64,000 bases of DNA from Dyadobacter koreensis (lineage in GTDB: Bacteria; Bacteroidota; Bacteroidia; Cytophagales; Spirosomataceae). Positions 53,025-62,529 of this stretch are shown in pieces (within the stretch, counting starts at the first letter, position 1; the number at the start of each line of letters is the position of its first letter). A program made the position numbers and the translations under genes. The notes beneath the pieces were generated by a model. It made no database searches, was not told where the DNA came from, and saw only the letters and a program-made list of their open reading frames with translations. The DNA lies in NCBI RefSeq assembly GCF_900108855.1, contig NZ_FNXY01000006.1, positions 434,001 to 498,000 on the forward strand, in the 5' to 3' direction.

Positions 53025-54212
53025 TTATATTGATTCAGGAGCGGTGTTTTTCACTGCACGCGTTCCTTCGTATAGTTCATATTCAAGCAACCGGCAGTCG
53101 ATCGTACTTGTGTAGAATTCAATTCGGCGTTTTGCTTTAAGGCCAATTTTTTTGGCAAGATCAAGGTTACCAGTGAAGACATACCCGAAATAACCTTTGC
53201 ATTTCTGTTTCATGAAATCTCCGATACGTGCATAAGTTTCTTCCAGTTCATCAATATCACCCAGTCTGTCTCCGTATTCAGGGTTTACAAAGAAAACACC
53301 TTTCGCACCCTCAGGAACTTCGGTATCAGCAAAATCGCAAACGCCGAATTCAATCATATCGGCTACGCCAGCTGCTATTGCATTTTTCCTGGCATTGTTG
53401 ACAGCGAGTTCACTTAAATCGGTAGCAAGGATTCGAAGACCAGGAACTTCCGCGATCTGATCTTCAAGTTTATACATTTCGTTGTAATAAATTTCCTTGT
53501 CATAACCCTGAATATGCATAAAAGCAAAATTGTCGCGGAATAAGCCCGGACGGGTATTGCTGGCAATTAAGGCAGCCTCGATTGCAAGTGTTCCGGAACC
53601 GCACATCGGGTTGACAAACGGAGATTTTTTATCCCACTGACTGGCAAGAATAGTTGCGGAAGCCAGCGCTTCAAGCATCGGAGCACGTCCCGGAATCTTA
53701 CGGTAACCATGACGCGCCAGGGAATCGCCTGACGTGTCCATAAAAATTTCCGCATTTTCATGTTTCCAGAAAAGATGTACAACGGCACCTGTCAGTTCCG
53801 AACCAGTTGATGGTCGGGTACCGCGTTTTTCTCTTAAACGGTCCACAACGGCGTCCTTCACGCGTAAATTCGCAAACATCCCGTTGTTAATCGTTGGATG
53901 CTGAACATTGCTGGTCACTGAAAAATAACCTGGATCCGGAAGTATATTTTCCCATTCCATTTTCAGTAAGTGATTGTAAACTTCATCAGGATTATTCGCT
54001 TGAAATTTTTCAAGACTGTATAACACCTGGCTGGCGCAATACAAATTCAGGTTAAGGATAATGCAGTCGTTTAAGGTGCCGTTCACCCGCACACCGGTAA
54101 CAAAAGCTTCTTCAATTTTGAATCCGAGATCCTTCACTTCCTGTTCCAGATAAGGCGCAAGACGTTTGTTACAGGTAATGATAATCGAAGATTCGGTAGT
54201 ATATAATGACAT
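53025..54212 (-). CDS. THUMP-domain 23S rRNA methyltransferase, RlmL-like
   Basis: 395 residues from the ATG at 54212. An upstream ATG at 54227 adds five residues. THUMP domain at about 40-160 (YSLEKFQANNPDEVYNHLLK, FSVTSNVQHPTINNGMFANL), then the SAM domain (GRAPMLEALASATILASQWD, FVNPMCGSGTLAIEAALIAS, LRILATDLSELAVNNARKNA). The catalytic motif IV reads FVNPEYGDRLG, where E. coli RlmL has NPPYGERL. It probably makes N2-methylguanosine in 23S rRNA, though the altered motif should be noted. Monocistronic. Confidence 0.88.
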   Translation of the reverse strand: MSLYTTESSIIITCNKRLAPYLEQEVKDLGFKIEEAFVTGVRVNGTLNDCIILNLNLYCASQVLYSLEKFQANNPDEVYNHLLKMEWENILPDPGYFSVTSNVQHPTINNGMFANLRVKDAVVDRLREKRGTRPSTGSELTGAVVHLFWKHENAEIFMDTSGDSLARHGYRKIPGRAPMLEALASATILASQWDKKSPFVNPMCGSGTLAIEAALIASNTRPGLFRDNFAFMHIQGYDKEIYYNEMYKLEDQIAEVPGLRILATDLSELAVNNARKNAIAAGVADMIEFGVCDFADTEVPEGAKGVFFVNPEYGDRLGDIDELEETYARIGDFMKQKCKGYFGYVFTGNLDLAKKIGLKAKRRIEFYTSTIDCRLLEYELYEGTRAVKNTAPESI

Positions 54213-54412
54213 AAAAATGTGGTGCAATGCAAAAGTAAAGTCGCAAAGGTAACGCTTCGTGATGGAGTATTAATGCGTTTTTGTTAAATGTTTAGTTTCA
54301 AGTTTTGCAGTTTAGTGAGTTAAACTATTGTAATATTTCAATTTGCAATGATCAGTTATATGATTTCAGTAATTTTTTATCTATTTTTCCATCTGAACGA
54401 AACATTCTTCTG

Positions 54413-54991
54413 ATGACACAGGAAATTAACAATCCTTTACCGAGTGCTTACGAGGCTATTGACCTGGCTACCAAAGCTTCGGGTTTTAATATGGCGTCTG
54501 ATATTCAGACTTGTTCACTTTTAAAAACGCTGGCGGCTTCAAAACCATCCGGAAAATTTCTGGAACTCGGAACTGGCACAGGATTGTCTACTTCATGGAT
54601 TCTGTCGGGAATGGATAGAAATTCCTCGCTAATATCAATCGATAATGACGAGAAGTTTCTGGACATTGCAGACCGGTATTTGTCTCAGGATTCGCGTCTC
54701 GCGCTTGTACTTGCGGATGGGGAAGAATGGGTTGAAAATAATCTGGAAATGAAATTTGATTACATTTTCGCTGATACCTGGCATGGGAAATATTTACTGC
54801 TGGACGAGGTTTTGGAAATGTTGAACAAAGGCGGAATTTATATAATCGATGATATGATGCCGCAGCCGAACTGGCCGGAAGGACATGACCAGAAAGCAAA
54901 AAATCTTATCAAAGATCTGGAAGCGCGTAAAGATCTGGTACTAACCAAACAGGTTTGGGCAACGGGGATAGTCATTGCTGTAAAACTGTAA
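54413..54991 (+). CDS. Class I SAM-dependent methyltransferase
   Basis: 192 residues from the ATG at 54413. The frame is open from 54305, but that start gives an AT-rich, unconvincing N terminus. Motif I is KFLELGTGTGLSTSWILSGM, motif II DNDEKFLDIADRYLSQDSRL and the acidic motif IV MKFDYIFADTWHGKYLLLDE. IYIIDDMMPQPNWPEGHDQK follows. It resembles O-methyltransferases of the caffeoyl-CoA type, but the substrate is unknown. Confidence 0.85.
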   Translation: MTQEINNPLPSAYEAIDLATKASGFNMASDIQTCSLLKTLAASKPSGKFLELGTGTGLSTSWILSGMDRNSSLISIDNDEKFLDIADRYLSQDSRLALVLADGEEWVENNLEMKFDYIFADTWHGKYLLLDEVLEMLNKGGIYIIDDMMPQPNWPEGHDQKAKNLIKDLEARKDLVLTKQVWATGIVIAVKL

Positions 54992-55008
54992 ACCCTAATA
55001 AAACCAAA

Positions 55009-55044
55009 AAGCCTGAGTTGGAATTTAATTCCATTCTCAGGCTT
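55009..55044. terminator. Bidirectional terminator between convergent genes
   Basis: AAGCCTGAG (55009-55017) and CTCAGGCTT (55036-55044) are perfect inverted repeats, with an inner GGAAT/ATTCC. T-rich DNA follows on both strands. Confidence 0.85.
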
Positions 55045-55063
55045 CTTCGTTATATTTTTAAAA

Positions 55064-57385
55064 TTACATTCCGTTCAGCTCTTCGACGGTAAAAGCTTTT
55101 TGGCGATTGGTCAATTTTTTTCTTGTTGATGCAACCTCCTCCGTGCTTATTTTATCGCCGTTATTTCTCCATGATTTTCGAATAAAAGTAAGTAGCTGCG
55201 CTACGTCTTCACTTGGCATATCTTTGTCGTACCCGATTCCTGGCATATCGCCGCTTACTTCCGGCGTTTTGTAAATGTGCCCGTTAACTTTTACCGGACC
55301 GGTGAGACCGAACAGAACAATTGAAATCAACTTGTTTTTATCACCCGTTACCCATTCCGACTGATTCAGAGGAGGCCCCAGCGATTTAACGCCATTGCCA
55401 TCCGGTCCGTGACAAGTCTGACAAACAGTATTGAACAATGCTGCTCCTTTCGGATATTCTTTCAATAAAACTTTCGGGTCGCGGTTTGCTCTTGCATTGG
55501 CTGCCTGTGCAATAATTTTGCCGAGTTGTTTTTGAATCAGCGCATTAGAATCAGGTAGTGAGGCTGTCAGTTCATTTTTGAAAATGTCTTCGTTATCCTG
55601 CAAGTTACTGATCACTGCATCCGCCACATATTTGTTGCCCGGATATTTTTTAGCAACACTTACCAAAAGATTATTTGCCGCGGCTTTATCAAAGGGCTTA
55701 ACAGAATTTGCCAGAAAAGCAATATAGGGAGCGCTCAGTGTGTCATTTTGCGTAACCATCTGGCTCAATGCTGAGGAATATTGCTTAACAGTCTGCTCGT
55801 TTATAACGGAAGGTAAAACTGCCAGTGCTTCCATCCGGATTGGCCATGAAGATTGTTTTAGCAATGCCAAGACCTCATCTGTTTTTAAGGCATCCAACCC
55901 CTCCAGCGTCCAAAGTGCATGAATCGCAAGCAATTGATTTGTAGTTTGTTTTGCTGCATTTTCCAGTGCCGGAATTGCCTGTTTCATTTTTCCGTCAACC
56001 AGTGCTTGTTGAGCGTAGTCGCGGATCCAGCCATTTTTATTACTTAATAATTTCACCAAACCATCAGCATCTGTTGCCAGAGCCGGTGCTTTCGGATCGG
56101 TATTTTTTGGAACGACTTTATATATTCTTCCGGCTGAGAGAGGCTGTGTTAAGTCCCTTTTGTCAATTTGTCCTTTCAGATAAGGCGTCAGATATGTTTT
56201 ATGCTGAATAATTCCCCTGTACATGTCAACGATATACATCGCTCCATCGGGTGCATTATACAGGCTTACCGGACGGAAACGCTCGTCTGTACTGGCCAGA
56301 AATTCTTTTCCTTTATACGCCTGCTCGCCCTTAACTACATATCCCTGATCATTTAAAATATTACGTTTGATCAGGTTTGCAGAGGGTTCCGCGACAAAAA
56401 CATTGGATTCATATGCACTTCCAAATATATCTCCACGGTAGACAAGTGGGCTACACGCAGCAGTGAAATCTACCAGTCGCAGACTGTCATCTACCACACC
56501 TTTCATATAGGCCCGGTTAACCCCGGGAGTGGGACGGATTGGATATACCTTATTATTAGCGACTGATTTTTCATTAAAACCAGCTACATAGCGCTGATTT
56601 TTATTTGTTGCTCCAAGCCCGGGCATAAAGAAATCACTCAGAACGTTTTGAGAATTGTTATTATAGTAAAGTCTTCCATAATTATCTTGTGAAATTCCCC
56701 ACTGTCCGCGGAAATGAGTTTGTTCGATCAGCCATTTATCACCTTTCCGACGATAACGTTTGCTTGATTTGGCATTGTAAATCCAGTTATCCATCGCGCG
56801 CAGCAAGCCGTTTGGCTGATGCTCAACATTTCCGCCTTCGGTATATTTATCGTCAACCAGCGTCTTACTGACAGGCTTGTCATTTTTAATTTCATAAAAC
56901 CACAGATTTGTCGGCTCGCCGATCAACACTCCATTTTCGATCAGGCAAAGTGCTCGTGGTAAAACCAGAGAATCCAGGAAAACTTTGCGGTCGTCCATTA
57001 CGCCGTCTCTGTTTTTGTCTTCAAGAATTACAATTTTCCCATTCGGCACATCTTCGCCGGTACCCACCGTGTCGGGCATATATCCCGTCATTTCAATCAC
57101 CCACATTCGCCCTTTGTTATCAAAAGAAAAAGCAACGGGCGTACTGATCAGTGGTTCGGAAGCTACAAGTTTTATCGCAAAGCCGTCTTCAATCCTGATT
57201 TTTTTCATGGATTGCTCAGCGGTAAGAAAGGGCGACTTACTGAAATCTGTTTGTTCAGGTTCAGTTTTCGGAACTTCCGTGGTAGAAGTTGCCGACAGTG
57301 ATGTTCCGCTTTGCTTGTTTGACTTGCAGTAAAACAAAGTTCCGGCAAGTGCGATCAGCAAAATGGGATAACGTAACTTTTTCAT
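55064..57385 (-). CDS. DUF7133-type protein with HEAT repeats and cytochrome c
   Basis: 773 residues, exported. N-terminal signal (LLIALAGTLFYCKSNK, possible lipobox with Cys). A beta-propeller-like region at about 60-420 (MWVIEMTGYMPDTVGTGEDV, RFRPVSLYNAPDGAMYIVDM) resembles PVC/Bacteroidota membrane-bound dehydrogenase N-domains. HEAT-like repeats lie at about 440-620 and a C-terminal cytochrome c domain at about 655-745 (haem motif CQTCHGPDGNG). Likely a periplasmic sugar or polyol oxidoreductase or electron carrier. The substrate is unknown. Downstream of an MFS gene on the same strand with a 92-base gap. Confidence 0.85.
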   Translation of the reverse strand: MKKLRYPILLIALAGTLFYCKSNKQSGTSLSATSTTEVPKTEPEQTDFSKSPFLTAEQSMKKIRIEDGFAIKLVASEPLISTPVAFSFDNKGRMWVIEMTGYMPDTVGTGEDVPNGKIVILEDKNRDGVMDDRKVFLDSLVLPRALCLIENGVLIGEPTNLWFYEIKNDKPVSKTLVDDKYTEGGNVEHQPNGLLRAMDNWIYNAKSSKRYRRKGDKWLIEQTHFRGQWGISQDNYGRLYYNNNSQNVLSDFFMPGLGATNKNQRYVAGFNEKSVANNKVYPIRPTPGVNRAYMKGVVDDSLRLVDFTAACSPLVYRGDIFGSAYESNVFVAEPSANLIKRNILNDQGYVVKGEQAYKGKEFLASTDERFRPVSLYNAPDGAMYIVDMYRGIIQHKTYLTPYLKGQIDKRDLTQPLSAGRIYKVVPKNTDPKAPALATDADGLVKLLSNKNGWIRDYAQQALVDGKMKQAIPALENAAKQTTNQLLAIHALWTLEGLDALKTDEVLALLKQSSWPIRMEALAVLPSVINEQTVKQYSSALSQMVTQNDTLSAPYIAFLANSVKPFDKAAANNLLVSVAKKYPGNKYVADAVISNLQDNEDIFKNELTASLPDSNALIQKQLGKIIAQAANARANRDPKVLLKEYPKGAALFNTVCQTCHGPDGNGVKSLGPPLNQSEWVTGDKNKLISIVLFGLTGPVKVNGHIYKTPEVSGDMPGIGYDKDMPSEDVAQLLTFIRKSWRNNGDKISTEEVASTRKKLTNRQKAFTVEELNGM

Positions 57386-57477
57386 TTTTAAGGTTATACA
57401 GTTAATGGGGCAACGCAGATTCTTACAAATAATCTGCCATGGTATAATAATACGTATATTTTTCAGGATTAGTATAA

Positions 57478-58779
57478 CTACAAGTCCCTCAGCGCTTCCT
57501 CAACAGGAGTCATCTTCTTAGTCAGTAGTTGAATACATGTCCATGCAATGAAATAAGTGCACCCGCAGATGATAAAAAGGATATTATAACCTGCACCAAT
57601 ATTTCCTGCAGCTTTATAATAATCCAGTAAAGCACCTACTAGAAGCGGGAACAGCGTCGAACCCATCGAACCTACAAATCCACCCATACCTACCACAGAA
57701 CTTACGGCGCGCTTCGGGAATAAATCCGAAACGATTGTGAAAATATTCGAGCTCCATGCCTGATGCGCCGCCGCCGCAACACTGATAATCCCGACAGCAA
57801 CCCAGACATTGGTCGCAAATTGTGCAAGCATGATTGGTAAAACAGCAAACGCAACAATTAACAACGTAATTTTTCTGGCGCGTAACGGTGCCCAGCCTTT
57901 TTTAATAAGATAGGACGACAGGTATCCGCCCCCGATACTTCCAAATGTTGTTGCGGTGTAAACGACAACCAAATGGATACTAGGTTTTTTTAGATCAAGA
58001 GAAAACGTGGTTGCGAAGTAGGATGGGAGCCAGAAAAGGAAAAACCACCAGATTGGATCGGTGAGAAATTTCCCGATTATGAAAACCCAGGTCTGTTTTA
58101 ATTTTAATAAAGAGATCCACTTGATAGGCTTGTCCGTGGCGGAAGTATCTGCTTCATTATCACTGTGGATATACTCAAATTCTGCTACCGATAATCTTTT
58201 CTGACGAGAAGGAATTTCATATAAAAACCACCAGAAAATCAGCCAGACAAAACCAAATGCGCCTGTGATAATAAAAGCCATCTGCCATCCATAGGTTCCC
58301 AAAAGCCAGGGTACAATAATAGGTGCGGCAACAGCTCCGATGCTGGTTCCCGAATTGAAGATCCCGGTTGCCAGTGCGCGTTCCTTTTTAGGAAACCATT
58401 CTGCAACGGATTTAACCGCCGCCGGAAAATTTCCTGCTTCTCCCAATCCTAAAACCGCTCGGGCAGCTCCGAAACCAAAAGTACTTTTCACGAAAGCGTG
58501 GGCGATCGCGGCAATACTCCATATAATGATCGATACAGAATAACCCAGTTTCGAACCTATTTTGTCAATGAAATTTCCAAAAATAATGTAGCCAAAAGCA
58601 TAACATCCGGCGAAGACAGTAACAATATTGGCATAATCCGATTCCGTCCAGTTAAATTCAACTTCAAGGGTTGGTTTGAGATAACCAAGTATCTGGCGGT
58701 CAACGTAATTAATGGTAGTTGCAAAGAAAAGGAGGGCGCAAATAACCCAACGGTAATTACCGGTTTTGGTGTTGTCCAT
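57478..58779 (-). CDS. MFS transporter, hexuronate/ACS type
   Basis: 433 residues, twelve hydrophobic segments. It is close to ExuT/GudP-type anion:cation symporters: VICALLFFATTINYVDRQIL, SDYANIVTVFAGCYAFGYII, LGLGEAGNFPAAVKSVAEWF, PKKERALATGIFNSGTSIGA and GGGYLSSYLIKKGWAPLRAR. Likely imports hexuronates or other sugar acids by H+ or cation symport. It is the intact counterpart of the relic at 4527-4661. Confidence 0.9.
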   Translation of the reverse strand: MDNTKTGNYRWVICALLFFATTINYVDRQILGYLKPTLEVEFNWTESDYANIVTVFAGCYAFGYIIFGNFIDKIGSKLGYSVSIIIWSIAAIAHAFVKSTFGFGAARAVLGLGEAGNFPAAVKSVAEWFPKKERALATGIFNSGTSIGAVAAPIIVPWLLGTYGWQMAFIITGAFGFVWLIFWWFLYEIPSRQKRLSVAEFEYIHSDNEADTSATDKPIKWISLLKLKQTWVFIIGKFLTDPIWWFFLFWLPSYFATTFSLDLKKPSIHLVVVYTATTFGSIGGGYLSSYLIKKGWAPLRARKITLLIVAFAVLPIMLAQFATNVWVAVGIISVAAAAHQAWSSNIFTIVSDLFPKRAVSSVVGMGGFVGSMGSTLFPLLVGALLDYYKAAGNIGAGYNILFIICGCTYFIAWTCIQLLTKKMTPVEEALRDL

Positions 58780-58921
58780 AGCGAAAAATGACTGTATTTA
58801 CTGGAATTAAGGGTTTTGGGATAATTATCTTCTTTGGAAGTAAGACGGTGAAATCTAATTTCTACCCCTTATTGATTCCGCAAACGTTTTCGCTGCCGAG
58901 ATAAAATTTGCTGAAAATCAA

Positions 58922-58962
58922 AAAACCTATCACCGGAATTCGAGATTCCAGGGATAGGTTTT
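58922..58962 (-). terminator. Terminator of the SurE gene
   Basis: AAAACCTATC (58922-58931) and GATAGGTTTT (58953-58962) form a perfect stem with an inner GGAAT/ATTCC. On the minus strand it is followed by T-rich DNA. Confidence 0.8.
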
Positions 58963-59026
58963 ACATATCGACAATAAAATTTAAGCTATTGTAAGATAAA
59001 TATTGTCGATAACAATGTCGTATTAT

Positions 59027-59764
59027 TTACGCTATTGGGTATTTCAGTTGTGCTTTTACCAATTCAGCTTCATTCGTCAAATCAAGCCTTAACGGAGTTA
59101 TCGAAACAAAATCATTTTCAATAGCCCAACGATCTGACCCTTCTTCAGCTGCCTCCAGAGGCACCACCGTGAACCAATAGCTTTTCCTTCCCATCGGATC
59201 CAGTGCCGGAACGATTTTATTATCATATAGCCTTACCGATTGCCTCGTCCAGCGTACACCTTTCGGGTTCTTTGGGAAATTTACATTAATCAGATTAAGA
59301 TCAGGATTTTTGAGCAAAATATCCAGCGCCTTCTCAACGAATGGGTCAAGTAAATCAAAGTCTGGTTCCACATCACCCACGGGCGTACTTAAAGCGATGC
59401 CCTTCATTCCAAAAAGAACGGCCTGTTTGGCTGCGGCTAATGTTCCCGAGTGCCACATCGCATTCCCCAGGTTTGGCCCCATGTTGATACCGGATAATAC
59501 CACATCTGTTTTTTCCCAAAGATGCTGCCCAAGGGCAACACAGTCAGCAGGCGTACCATTTACACGGTATGCGTCGATACCTTCAAAAACAATGGGGGAT
59601 TTCTTATAGGAAAGGGGACGCGATGCCGTAATGGCATGACCCATAGAGGATTGTTCGATGTCGGGCGCTACAACCCTTACCTCGCCAAAGCGGGAAGCAA
59701 TCTTTGCAAGGGCTGCAATTCCCGGGCTATATATTCCGTCGTCATTTGTTACCAGGATTCTCAT
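59027..59764 (-). CDS. surE: 5'/3'-nucleotidase SurE
   Basis: 245 residues. SurE signatures are ILVTNDDGIYSPGIAALAKI (metal-binding DD), VRVVAPDIEQSSMGHAITAS, YRVNGTPADCVALGQHL and VLSGINMGPNLGNAMWHSGT. It dephosphorylates nucleoside 5'- and 3'-monophosphates and is linked to stationary-phase survival. Divergent from the lipid kinase gene. Confidence 0.95.
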   Translation of the reverse strand: MRILVTNDDGIYSPGIAALAKIASRFGEVRVVAPDIEQSSMGHAITASRPLSYKKSPIVFEGIDAYRVNGTPADCVALGQHLWEKTDVVLSGINMGPNLGNAMWHSGTLAAAKQAVLFGMKGIALSTPVGDVEPDFDLLDPFVEKALDILLKNPDLNLINVNFPKNPKGVRWTRQSVRLYDNKIVPALDPMGRKSYWFTVVPLEAAEEGSDRWAIENDFVSITPLRLDLTNEAELVKAQLKYPIA

Positions 59765-59847
59765 AAGCGTATGATTTTTTCTTTCTGCCTTAAAAAAATG
59801 GTGCCTGGTATATTTTTATTAGGATTGTTTTAACTTAAATCTATGCT

Positions 59848-60747
59848 ATGAAACGTGCTCAGCTATTACATAATCCGCGTGCCGGAGAAAAAGATTTTTC
59901 GAAGAAAGAGCTTACAAAGCTCATAGAAGCCGAAGGTTTTGATGTTGCTTATTCGTCAGTGAAGAAAGATGGCTGGGATGATTTTGACGACAAGACTGAT
60001 TTCCTTGTGGTTGCGGGCGGCGATGGAACGGTTCGTCGTGCCGCTAAAGCGCTCGTAAACAGAAAAGTGCTGGATAAACAATTTCCAATAGCACTGCTTC
60101 CTCACGGGACAGCTAATAACGTAGCGACGACCCTCAATATTTCTGGCGAGGTTTCTGACATCATCCGGTCCTGGCATAAAGCTAATAAGAAGAAATTTGA
60201 TGTCGGAAAGGTTCTCGGCCTGGATGAAGATGTTTTTTTTCTCGAAGGATTTGGTTTCGGTATTTTTCCAAAACTGATGAAAGTCATGAAGAAAATGGAA
60301 GATCAGGTGAATGAGAACAGGGATGAAAAAATAAAAACAGCCAGAGCTGTTTTATACGATGTGGTATTATCATATGAACCGCGTCAGTGTAAAATTATCG
60401 CTGATGACGTAGACCATTCCGGAAAGTATATTCTGGTAGAGATTATGAATACAACTTCAATCGGGCCAAATCTTGGGTTATCGAATTCCGGAGATCCGGG
60501 TGATGGTGAATTCGAGGTCGTGCTGATTTCAGAGGGTCATCAGAAAAAATTTGAAGAATTTCTGCTAAGCAGGATTAACGGAAAAGAAGATAATTATTCT
60601 TTTTCAACACTAAAAGCAAAAAAAATCGAGGTTTCCTGGGAGGGGAAAGATGTACATGCAGATGACGAGATTCTCAAAATTGAGAAAGCAACCGCAGTAT
60701 CAATAGAAATACAACCAGGAGTTTTAGAGTTTCTGGTTTCAGAATAA
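59848..60747 (+). CDS. Diacylglycerol/lipid kinase family protein
   Basis: 299 residues. DAGK catalytic pattern: AQLLHNPRAGEKDFSKKELT, FLVVAGGDGTVRRAAKALVN (GGDGT nucleotide motif) and FPIALLPHGTANNVATTLNI. The C-terminal beta-sandwich includes YILVEIMNTTSIGPNLGLSN. Phosphorylates a lipid such as diacylglycerol at the membrane. The substrate of this YegS-like branch is not proven. Divergent from surE. Confidence 0.92.
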   Translation: MKRAQLLHNPRAGEKDFSKKELTKLIEAEGFDVAYSSVKKDGWDDFDDKTDFLVVAGGDGTVRRAAKALVNRKVLDKQFPIALLPHGTANNVATTLNISGEVSDIIRSWHKANKKKFDVGKVLGLDEDVFFLEGFGFGIFPKLMKVMKKMEDQVNENRDEKIKTARAVLYDVVLSYEPRQCKIIADDVDHSGKYILVEIMNTTSIGPNLGLSNSGDPGDGEFEVVLISEGHQKKFEEFLLSRINGKEDNYSFSTLKAKKIEVSWEGKDVHADDEILKIEKATAVSIEIQPGVLEFLVSE

Positions 60748-60754
60748 ATTTTAA

Positions 60755-60789
60755 CCCATCAGCGTGAAATTAAGATTTCTGCTGATGGG
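60755..60789. terminator. Hairpin between convergent genes
   Basis: CCCATCAGC (60755-60763) and GCTGATGGG (60781-60789) form a perfect 9-bp stem. No long T-tract. Likely transcript end for the lipid kinase and the XRE-cupin gene. Confidence 0.6.
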
Positions 60790-60808
60790 GCAAAGATGAG
60801 AGAAAGCG

Positions 60809-61378
60809 CTATTTTTGATGGAAGAAATAAACTATTAACATATGGCAGCTTTCCTGGTACTTATTTTTTGGAACGTGTGGTAATCTGCCATCAAAAAATA
60901 ATGAATCTCCGGCGCTCAGACTGTAAATATCTCCGTTGATCAGATAATCAACCTGTCCGCTTAAAATATATTTAAATTCAAAGGCTTCCGTATAAACTTC
61001 TTCGCGGTGAGAATCCGGCAATAACTCCAAAAGAACAAAATCAATTGTGGTTGCCTGAAGGCTTTTGGTAAAAATCCGCTGATAGTTGAAACCCTTGGTA
61101 TTTTCCTTTTCAAAACTTTCATAATCATCCCTTTTTTGAAGGATAATTGTTGGTTCAATGAGATTAAGATCCTTGAAGAAATCGCCTACATCCATTTCCA
61201 GCGACTGGATAATGCTGAACATTACTGGCAATGAAGGTATGCTCCGGCCGTTTTCGATCTGTGAAATCAGACCTTTACTGACGCTTGATTTATCGGCCAG
61301 TTCCTGCAAGGTCAGTTTTTTTTCAATCCTTTTTTCTTTAATTCTCCGGCTAACTTCAAGTAAAAATGCACCTTCCAT
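60809..61378 (-). CDS. XRE-cupin transcriptional regulator
   Basis: 189 residues. Helix-turn-helix at 5-65 (LTLQELADKSSVSKGLISQI, ENGRSIPSLPVMFSIIQSLE) and a C-terminal cupin at about 110-185 (REEVYTEAFEFKYILSGQVD, YSLSAGDSLFFDGRLPHVPK). Family members sense small ligands and control nearby catabolic or transport genes. No target is evident here. Confidence 0.92.
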   Translation of the reverse strand: MEGAFLLEVSRRIKEKRIEKKLTLQELADKSSVSKGLISQIENGRSIPSLPVMFSIIQSLEMDVGDFFKDLNLIEPTIILQKRDDYESFEKENTKGFNYQRIFTKSLQATTIDFVLLELLPDSHREEVYTEAFEFKYILSGQVDYLINGDIYSLSAGDSLFFDGRLPHVPKNKYQESCHMLIVYFFHQK

Positions 61379-61524
61379 ATGATGTCGTTATTTCTCTGGA
61401 TTCATGATATAGTTGCCAAAGTTAAAGTCTTCCGGCATTTACGCATTAATTATTTTAATACTTCACATAAAGGTAATTCTATATGAACACTCCGTCCCGA
61501 GAAAATCCTTCTGATTAGTACCTG

Positions 61525-62217
61525 TTAAAATAATTTTTTTACTTCTGGACTTGCTTCATCCACCCAAAGTTGATGCATTTTTCCTGAATAATGAAGACCA
61601 TCTGTCGCCACAAGAGAGATGTCTGTCAGTGCTTTTTTTGAAGTCGGCGTTATGTCAATAAAAAGAATTTTTGCCTTGGCGCACTCTTCCTTTGCCACTT
61701 CATTATATTGATCAATTTCTTTCCCGATCAATTCTCTACCACTTGAACCAGCAGGAGTACTGCCCCAGTCCGGTATGGATAATACAAAAACCCTGTTGTT
61801 TTTTCCGCCGGCAAAGCTTATGCTTTTCTGCAGTAATTTGACAAATTCTGAACGGTATTGCTGCAAGCCTAAATTTTGATACTGATTATTCACGCCAATG
61901 AGAAGGGACACCAGATCATACGGTTTTTCTGAGTTTACCGCACTTATATTACTGAGAAGATTAGCCGTTGTCCAGCCAGTTTTAGCGATAATATCTGGCT
62001 GAGCTATTTTTAGACCATTCGCACTTATAGTTTTTGAAAAAAGTACAGGCCATCTTTCCGCCTCGGTAACGCTTTCCCCGATCGTATAGGAGTCTCCGAG
62101 AGCAAGATAAGTCAAACCATTTTTTGTGTCAGGATCTGTATTTATTATTTTTTCATCATCCTTCATACAAGCGATGCAGGAACAGATGAAAAGGATAAAA
62201 ACGAGATGAAGTTTCAT
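61525..62217 (-). CDS. SGNH/GDSL hydrolase lipoprotein
   Basis: 230 residues. Lipoprotein signal (KLHLVFILFICSCIACMKD, lipobox CIAC). SGNH motifs are LALGDSYTIGESV (Ser), SLLIGVNNQYQNLG (Asn) and VATDGLHYSGKMHQLWVD (Asp/His). An envelope esterase or lipase acting on acyl groups, perhaps deacetylating a glycan or lipid. The substrate is unknown. Lies upstream of and divergent from the GH32 gene. Confidence 0.9.
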   Translation of the reverse strand: MKLHLVFILFICSCIACMKDDEKIINTDPDTKNGLTYLALGDSYTIGESVTEAERWPVLFSKTISANGLKIAQPDIIAKTGWTTANLLSNISAVNSEKPYDLVSLLIGVNNQYQNLGLQQYRSEFVKLLQKSISFAGGKNNRVFVLSIPDWGSTPAGSSGRELIGKEIDQYNEVAKEECAKAKILFIDITPTSKKALTDISLVATDGLHYSGKMHQLWVDEASPEVKKLF

Positions 62218-62529
62218 AGTTTGTTATGTTTTTGCCGCGTTCGCAGCGGATTTCTTTTTTCTATATACCTGAATTTTCAGGATTTGGATTGAAACCTGGC
62301 GTGCAAATTGCATATTTATCTGTTTATGATTTATGGTTCAACCGGATCGGATTTTTTACAGCAACTTCCTTTTATTACTAAACAGTTGTTTAAAAAAATG
62401 ATTTTATCAACAATTTGCAGCTTGAAAGGCAATAAAAAGCCAGGCACTGTTATTTAATACATTTATAATTAATCGAAAATTGATTAACTAAAAAACAAAT
62501 TAAAACCCTGCTTAAACAGAACGGTAATT
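62218..62529. other. Divergent intergenic region, SGNH/GH32
   Basis: AT-rich divergent region. An inverted repeat TTAATC-GAAAATT-GATTAA lies at 62469-62487, 43 bases before the GH32 start, and is a possible operator. No ORF is present. Confidence 0.4.
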
